Positions 59,084 through 64,000 of a stretch of DNA of 64,000 bases are shown piece by piece (positions within the stretch are counted from its first letter, which is position 1; each line of letters begins with the position of its first letter). The stretch covers positions 62,001-126,000 of the forward strand of contig DATMFI010000007.1 in assembly GCA_035556215.1 (NCBI GenBank), in the 5' to 3' direction. A model generated the notes under the pieces. That model had not been told where the DNA came from, made no database searches, and saw nothing but the letters and a program-made list of their open reading frames with translations. The position numbers were made by a program, and so were the translations under genes. The stretch comes from Palsa-892 sp035556215. Its GTDB lineage: Bacteria > Pseudomonadota > Alphaproteobacteria > Rhizobiales > Xanthobacteraceae.

Positions 59084-60186
59084 GCAAACATGCGCCGCTG
59101 GTTCTGCTCGCGGCGGGAGGAACAGGCGGTCATCTGTTCCCGGCGGAAGCGCTCGCACATATATTGCAGGCGCGCGGCGTCACCGTCGATCTTGCAACGG
59201 ATAATCGCGCCGCCGCCTATGCCGGGCACTTTCCGGCGCGCAGCATTCACGTCATTCCGTCCGACACGGTGCGCGGCGGCAATCCGTTTCGCCTGCTGTG
59301 GACGCTCGCGGTGCTCGGCATCGGTATCATCAAGGCGTTCTTGCTTCTCCTGCGCCTGAAGCCCGACGCCGTTGTCGGCTTCGGCGGCTATCCGACTTTC
59401 CCGCCGCTGATCGCGGCCTGGCTCACCCGCACGCCGCGCATCGTTCATGAGCAGAACGCGGTGATGGGCCGCGCCAACCGCGCGCTGGCCTCGCGCGCGA
59501 GCGCCATCGCGACGGGATACCCCAATATCTTCACGGCGCGGCCGGATCTTGCGGCCAAGGCAACGCATACCGGCAATCCGGTGCGTAGCGCGGTGCGCGA
59601 AGCCGCAACGATCTCCTACGAAGCGCCGCAGGGAAACAATCCGGCGCGGCTTCTGGTGTTCGGCGGCAGCCAGGGCGCGCGCGTCATGAGCGAGATCGTA
59701 CCGGGCGCGATCGAACGCTGCACGCCCGCGCTGCGCTCGCGTTTCGAGGTCGTGCAGCAGTGCCGCGCGGAAGACGTCGCGGAAGTGAGGGCGGTTTATT
59801 CCCGGCTCGGGCTGAAGGCGGAGGTTGCGACCTTCTTCAACGATCTCCCCGCCAGGATGGCGGCGAGCCATCTCGTGATCGCGCGCTCCGGCGCTTCGAC
59901 CGTCGCCGAATTGGCCGCGATCGGCCGGCCGGCGATCCTCGTGCCGCTGCCGCATGCGCTCGACAACGATCAACTGGCCAACGCGACGGCGCTTGCGGCC
60001 GCGGGCGGCGCCATGCTGGTGCGGCAGGCGGACTTCACGGCGGAGCGACTCGCGCAGGATTTGACGCAGCTTTTTGGCGATCCGGCGCAGCTCTCGGCGA
60101 TGGCTTCGAGCGCCAAACGCACCGGAAATGCCGATGCCGCCGAGCGTTTGGCCGATCTCGTTTTGCGCGTTGCCCGCCTCGCGTAA
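59080..60186 (+). CDS. murG: UDP-GlcNAc:lipid I N-acetylglucosaminyltransferase MurG
   Basis: A 368-residue peripheral membrane GT-B enzyme making lipid II. The N-terminal AAGGTGGHLFPAEALA loop and the C-terminal GGSQGARVMS and RSGASTVAELAAIGRPAILV motifs are characteristic, and HEQNAVMGRANR binds the lipid substrate side. It overlaps ftsW by 4 bases (59080-59083). Confidence 0.96.
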   Translation: MSKHAPLVLLAAGGTGGHLFPAEALAHILQARGVTVDLATDNRAAAYAGHFPARSIHVIPSDTVRGGNPFRLLWTLAVLGIGIIKAFLLLLRLKPDAVVGFGGYPTFPPLIAAWLTRTPRIVHEQNAVMGRANRALASRASAIATGYPNIFTARPDLAAKATHTGNPVRSAVREAATISYEAPQGNNPARLLVFGGSQGARVMSEIVPGAIERCTPALRSRFEVVQQCRAEDVAEVRAVYSRLGLKAEVATFFNDLPARMAASHLVIARSGASTVAELAAIGRPAILVPLPHALDNDQLANATALAAAGGAMLVRQADFTAERLAQDLTQLFGDPAQLSAMASSAKRTGNADAAERLADLVLRVARLA

Positions 60187-60206
60187 ATGCGCCAAAACCC
60201 TGCCGC

Positions 60207-61607
60207 ATGAAGCTTCCCCACGAACTCGGCCCCATCCATTTCGTCGGCATCGGCGGGATCGGCATGAGCGGCATCGCCGAAGTATTGGTCAATCTCGGCT
60301 ACAAGGTGCGCGGCTCCGATCAGGCCGACGGCGCCAACGTCAAGCGGCTGCGCGGGCTGGGCGTCGAGGTTTTCGTCGGCCATGACGCGAAGAACGTCGA
60401 AGGCGCGGGCGTCCTCGTCGTTTCGTCGGCGGTGCAACGCGACAATCCCGAACTCATGGCGGCGCGCGCGAAACGCGTGCCGGTCGTCCGGCGCGCCGAA
60501 ATGCTCGCCGAGCTGATGCGGCTCAAATCCTGTGTCGCGATCGCCGGCACGCACGGCAAGACGACGACGACCTCGATGGTTGCGACGCTCCTGGACGCCG
60601 GCGGCATGGACCCGACGGTCATCAACGGCGGCATCATCAACGCCTATGGCACCAATGCGCGGTTAGGCGCGGGCGAGTGGATGGTGGTCGAAGCCGACGA
60701 GAGCGACGGCACTTTTCTCAAGCTGCCCGCCGATATCGCGATCGTCACCAATGTCGATCCCGAGCATCTCGATCACTTCAAGACGTTCGACGCGGTGAAG
60801 GAGGCGTTCGTCTCCTTTGTCGGCAATGTGCCGTTCTACGGCTTTGCGGTGATGTGTCTCGATCATCCGGTGGTGCAGAGCCTTGTCGGCCGCATCGAGG
60901 ATCGCAAGGTCATCACCTACGGCACCAATCCGCAGGCCGACGTCCGGCTGATCGATGTGCAGCTCGGCGGCGGCGTCTGCCGCTTCAACATTCTCATCAG
61001 GAGCCGCGACGGCGGCAAGGCGACCGAGATCAAGGACCTCGTGCTGCCGATGCCGGGTCATCACAACGCGCTCAACGCCACGGCGGCGATCGCGGTCGCG
61101 CTCGAATTGGGCGTGCCCGCCGGCAAAATCCGCGAGGCGCTCGGCAAGTTCGGCGGCGTCAAGCGGCGCTTCACCAAGACCGGCGAGTGGAACGGCGTCA
61201 CGATCTTCGACGACTACGGCCATCACCCGGTCGAGATCGGCGCGGTGCTGAAGGCGGCGCGCGCTTCGACCAAAGGCCGCGTCATCGCGATCATGCAGCC
61301 GCACCGTTACACGCGGCTGCGCGATTTGTTCGATCAGTTCTCGGCCTGCTTCAACGATGCCGATCATGTTCTGGTCGCGCCGGTCTATCCCGCCGGGGAA
61401 GCGCCGATCTCCGGCATCGACCGTGACGCGCTGGTGCAGGGAATCCGCGCGCGCGGCCATCGCGACGCGCAACCGCTCGAAGGCCCGGAGGCGCTGCCTT
61501 CGCTCGTCAGGAAAATGGCAAAGCCCGGCGACTACGTCGTCTTCCTCGGCGCGGGCAACATCACGCAATGGGCCTATGCGCTGCCGGGCGAGCTCGCGGG
61601 GAAGTAA
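60207..61607 (+). CDS. murC: UDP-MurNAc:L-alanine ligase MurC
   Basis: A 466-residue ligase starting the peptide stem. It has HFVGIGGIGMSGIAEVL, the P-loop AGTHGKTTTTSM and the EADESDGTF motif. The start is the ATG at 60207; the open frame extends upstream into murG sequence in another frame and is not coding there. It is followed directly by the glutamine amidotransferase gene without a gap. Confidence 0.95.
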   Translation: MKLPHELGPIHFVGIGGIGMSGIAEVLVNLGYKVRGSDQADGANVKRLRGLGVEVFVGHDAKNVEGAGVLVVSSAVQRDNPELMAARAKRVPVVRRAEMLAELMRLKSCVAIAGTHGKTTTTSMVATLLDAGGMDPTVINGGIINAYGTNARLGAGEWMVVEADESDGTFLKLPADIAIVTNVDPEHLDHFKTFDAVKEAFVSFVGNVPFYGFAVMCLDHPVVQSLVGRIEDRKVITYGTNPQADVRLIDVQLGGGVCRFNILIRSRDGGKATEIKDLVLPMPGHHNALNATAAIAVALELGVPAGKIREALGKFGGVKRRFTKTGEWNGVTIFDDYGHHPVEIGAVLKAARASTKGRVIAIMQPHRYTRLRDLFDQFSACFNDADHVLVAPVYPAGEAPISGIDRDALVQGIRARGHRDAQPLEGPEALPSLVRKMAKPGDYVVFLGAGNITQWAYALPGELAGK

Positions 61608-62306
61608 ATGCGCGAATGCATCGCCGTCCGTCACGTGGCGTTTGAGGATGCAGGACTTCTCGCCGATCTTGTGCAGGAGCGCGGTTTCTCGCTGCGCTAT
61701 CTCGAGGCGGGCATCGACAAGATCGAGCGGGACACGCTGCTCGCTCCCGATCTTGTCATTGTGCTCGGCGGGCCGATCGGCGTTTATGAAGAAGAACAAT
61801 ATCCGTTCCTGCACGGCGAGATCGCGGCGGTACGCGCGCGGCTCGACGCGAAGAAGCCGGTCGCCGGCATCTGCCTTGGCGCGCAGTTGATGGCCTATGC
61901 GCTCGGCGCCGAAGTGAAGCCGGGCCCCGAGAAAGAGATCGGCTGGGCGCCGGTGGAGCTTACTGAACCGGGTAAGCGATCGGTGCTGGCGCCGCTGCAA
62001 GATGTGCCGGTGCTGCACTGGCACGGCGATGCTTTCGGCCTTGCGGAAGGCGCGGAAAACCTTGCGAAGACGCGCGTTTGCCCGCATCAAGCCTTTCGCA
62101 TCGGCAAGCATGCGCTCGGCTTGCAATTTCACATCGAGGCGAGCCCGGCCAGGATCGAGCAATGGCTGATCGGCCATACGGTCGAACTCGGCAAGGCCGG
62201 GATCGATCCGCGCGAGATCCGCAGGCAGACCGCGGAACTCGGCGCGCGCACGGCGCAAGCCGGGCGCAAGGTGTTCGAGGCATGGTTTGATGGAGCGTTG
62301 GCGTGA
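61608..62306 (+). CDS. Class I glutamine amidotransferase-like protein inside the dcw cluster
   Basis: A 232-residue protein with a class I (triad) amidotransferase fold: nucleophile Cys in AGICLGAQLMAYALG, catalytic His and Glu in LQFHIEASPARIE, and GGPIGVYEEEQYPFL near the start. It is close to GMP-synthase-like standalone domains that often act as hydrolases. Its start codon abuts the murC stop and its end overlaps murB (GTGA), so it is fully inside the operon. The partner enzyme and substrate are unknown; a link to peptidoglycan amidation is possible but unproven. Confidence 0.88.
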   Translation: MRECIAVRHVAFEDAGLLADLVQERGFSLRYLEAGIDKIERDTLLAPDLVIVLGGPIGVYEEEQYPFLHGEIAAVRARLDAKKPVAGICLGAQLMAYALGAEVKPGPEKEIGWAPVELTEPGKRSVLAPLQDVPVLHWHGDAFGLAEGAENLAKTRVCPHQAFRIGKHALGLQFHIEASPARIEQWLIGHTVELGKAGIDPREIRRQTAELGARTAQAGRKVFEAWFDGALA

Positions 62307-63235
62307 GCGATTTTCCTGACATTACGGCGCAACTTGCGAGCGCGATGCCCAAGTTGCGCGGGCGGATGATCGCCAACCAAAAACTTGCCGACATTACGTG
62401 GTTCCGCGTCGGCGGCCCGGCGCAGGTGCTGTTCACGCCCGCGGATGAAGAGGACCTTGCGTATTTTCTCGCCAATCTTGCGCCGGAAATTCCGGTGACG
62501 GTGATGAGCCTCGGCTCGAACTTGCTGGTGCGCGATGGCGGCGTTGAAGGCGTCGTCATTCGTCTTGCGCGCGGTTTCAATGAAGTCGCGGCCGAAGGCA
62601 ATCTCGTCAAGGCCGGCACGGCGGTGCCCGATGTGAAGGTCGCGCGAGCGGCGGCGGATGCGGGCCTCGCGGGCCTCGCGTTCTATCGCGGTGTGCCGGG
62701 CGCCATCGGCGGCGCGCTTCGCATGAATGCCGGCGCTTACGGCCGCGAAACGAAAGATGCGCTTCTCGAAGCACGCGCGATCGACCGCAAGGGCAAGCTT
62801 CACATCCTGAAGAATGCCGACTTCGGCTACACGTACCGTCATAGCGAAGCGCCGCAGGATTTCATCTTCACGCAGGCGATCTATCGGGGCGAGCCGGGCG
62901 ATCCGAAGGCGATCCATGCCGAGATGGAAGAGATCACCGAGCGGCGCGAATCCACCCAGCCGATCAAGAGCCGCACCGGCGGCTCGACGTTCAAGAATCC
63001 GCCCGGCCACAAATCCTGGCAGTTGATCGATGCCGCCGGCTGCCGCGGGCTCGTGGTCGGTGACGCGCAGGTTTCCGAATTGCACTGCAATTTCCTCATC
63101 AATCGCGGCAATGCCACCGGCGCCGATATCGAAAATCTCGGTGAGGAAGTGCGCCGCCGGGTAAAGGAAAATTCCGGCGTTCAGCTAGAATGGGAAATCG
63201 TTCGCTTGGGCAAAGCGATAGAGAAGGCAGCATGA
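62303..63235 (+). CDS. murB: UDP-N-acetylenolpyruvoylglucosamine reductase MurB
   Basis: A 310-residue FAD enzyme making UDP-MurNAc. It shows WFRVGGPAQVLFTP, SLGSNLLVRDGGVEGVVIRL (FAD contact), GVPGAIGGALRMNAGAYG and TGGSTFKNP with the catalytic Ser in the type I/II pattern. Length fits the short type II MurB. GTG start, overlapping the amidotransferase stop. Confidence 0.95.
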   Translation: MSDFPDITAQLASAMPKLRGRMIANQKLADITWFRVGGPAQVLFTPADEEDLAYFLANLAPEIPVTVMSLGSNLLVRDGGVEGVVIRLARGFNEVAAEGNLVKAGTAVPDVKVARAAADAGLAGLAFYRGVPGAIGGALRMNAGAYGRETKDALLEARAIDRKGKLHILKNADFGYTYRHSEAPQDFIFTQAIYRGEPGDPKAIHAEMEEITERRESTQPIKSRTGGSTFKNPPGHKSWQLIDAAGCRGLVVGDAQVSELHCNFLINRGNATGADIENLGEEVRRRVKENSGVQLEWEIVRLGKAIEKAA

Positions 63236-64000
63236 GCAAGAAGCATGTCGCGGTGTTGATGGGCGGCTGGTCGGCGGAGCGCGAAGTTTCGCTTCGCTCC
63301 GGCAAGGCCTGCGGCAACGCGCTCGAGCAGGCGGGCTACAAGGTCACGTTTGTCGATGTGCAGCGCGATATCGCCGAGGTGCTGGCGAAGCTCAAGCCCG
63401 ATGTCGCCTTCAACGTGCTGCATGGCTGCCCCGGCGAGGACGGCACCATGCAAGGCATCCTCGAGGTGCTGCAGATTCCGTACACGCATTCGGGCGTGCT
63501 CGCATCGGCGCTCGCCATGGACAAGCCGCAGGCCAAGATCGTGATGGCGGCGGCCGGCGTGCCCGTCGCCAAAGGCATTACGGTTACGCGCGCGGAAGCG
63601 GCGAAGGCTCACGTCATGGAGCCGCCTTACGTCATCAAGCCGCCGGCCGAAGGCTCGAGCGTCGGCGTTTTCATCGTCACCAAGGAACACAAGCATCCGC
63701 CGCAGGAACTTTCACGCGCCGACTGGCCGCATGGCGAAATCCTGATGGTGGAACAATATGTGCCGGGGCTGGAACTCACCTGCGCGGTGATGGGCGACAA
63801 GGCTTTGGGCGTCATCGAGATCGAACCGACGACCCGTTTCTACGATTACGAGTCGAAATACGCCCCCGGCGGCTCCCGCCACATTCTCCCGGCGAGAATT
63901 TTACTAAATGTTTACCAATTGGCGCAGAAGCTGGCTCTGAAGGCGCACCACGCCCTCGGATGCCGGGGAATTAGCCGGGCGGATTTCCGCTTTGATAACC
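63232..64000 (+). CDS. ddl: D-alanine-D-alanine ligase (5' part, runs off the window)
   Basis: ATP-grasp ligase joining two D-alanines. Only the first 256 residues lie in the window: VAVLMGGWSAEREVSLRSG, NVLHGCPGEDGTMQGILEVL, YVIKPPAEGSSVGVFIV and ALGCRGISRADFRFDN are diagnostic. ATG at 63232 overlaps the murB stop. ftsQ, ftsA and ftsZ would be expected further downstream. Confidence 0.95.
   Translation, partial: MSKKHVAVLMGGWSAEREVSLRSGKACGNALEQAGYKVTFVDVQRDIAEVLAKLKPDVAFNVLHGCPGEDGTMQGILEVLQIPYTHSGVLASALAMDKPQAKIVMAAAGVPVAKGITVTRAEAAKAHVMEPPYVIKPPAEGSSVGVFIVTKEHKHPPQELSRADWPHGEILMVEQYVPGLELTCAVMGDKALGVIEIEPTTRFYDYESKYAPGGSRHILPARILLNVYQLAQKLALKAHHALGCRGISRADFRFDN

Noticed and set aside
60663..62258. 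531-residue open frame opposite murC and the amidotransferase
   Set aside because: Shadow frame; low complexity of antisense type.
1..64000. CRISPR arrays, replication origin or prophage
   Set aside because: No evenly spaced direct repeats, DnaA-box cluster or phage structural genes were seen in the window.

Overview
The window reads as a chromosomal segment of a GC-rich alphaproteobacterium of the order Hyphomicrobiales (Rhizobiales). I infer this from the codon use, the alpha-type RNase P RNA, the dcw cluster order (mraZ-rsmH-ftsL-ftsI-murE-murF-mraY-murD-ftsW-murG-murC-X-murB-ddl) and many Bradyrhizobium/Xanthobacteraceae-like small secreted proteins. I cannot name the genus.

Layout. (1) 1-7514: the 3' end of a formate dehydrogenase operon (cytochrome b subunit, fdhE) running into a complete selenocysteine module: selA, a Sel1-repeat protein, selB, tRNA-Sec (selC), two unknown proteins, and selD on the opposite strand. 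selC lies wholly inside the selB reading frame. (2) 7623-24698: a catabolic island centred on oxalurate/oxamate chemistry. It has a TetR regulator, an oxamate amidohydrolase-like Ntn hydrolase, an operon for oxamate carbamoyltransferase (AllG, AllF, AllH, with the AllF/FdrA C-terminal domain split off as a 62-residue protein) plus carbamate kinase, and a GntR/FCD regulator. A LIV-type ABC importer follows, with permease and both ATPases fused in one chain, then an amidohydrolase, a dienelactone-hydrolase-like protein with a histone-H1-like tail, and an FMN 2-hydroxyacid oxidase. Together these could import a carbamoylated precursor and take oxalurate to carbamoyl phosphate plus oxamate, then to ATP, CO2, ammonia and oxalate. 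(3) 24934-43640: mixed housekeeping and envelope genes: a GT4 glycosyltransferase, EttA, lytic transglycosylase, chromate module (ChrB-domain rhodanese and ChrA), a glutamate-receptor-like channel, DsbA-like protein, TonB receptor, an OpgC-SGNH-SGNH operon, an outer-membrane barrel and an ArsR-methyltransferase fusion. Two near-identical structured leader elements sit just downstream of promoters in the chromate region. (4) 43863-46814: rnpB on the minus strand and, just upstream of its promoter, a 2.5-kb IS1-family transposon with 15-bp terminal inverted repeats and a 10-bp flanking direct repeat. It carries three passenger proteins and a tRNA-like gene with an unusual ACT anticodon. (5) 46875-64000: two peptidoglycan hydrolases, then the division and cell-wall (dcw) cluster, led by a MraZ-box promoter and still open in ddl at the window edge.

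Most gene identities come from recognisable family motifs. Operators, promoters and terminators were found by eye and are candidates only. No database or folding computation was run.
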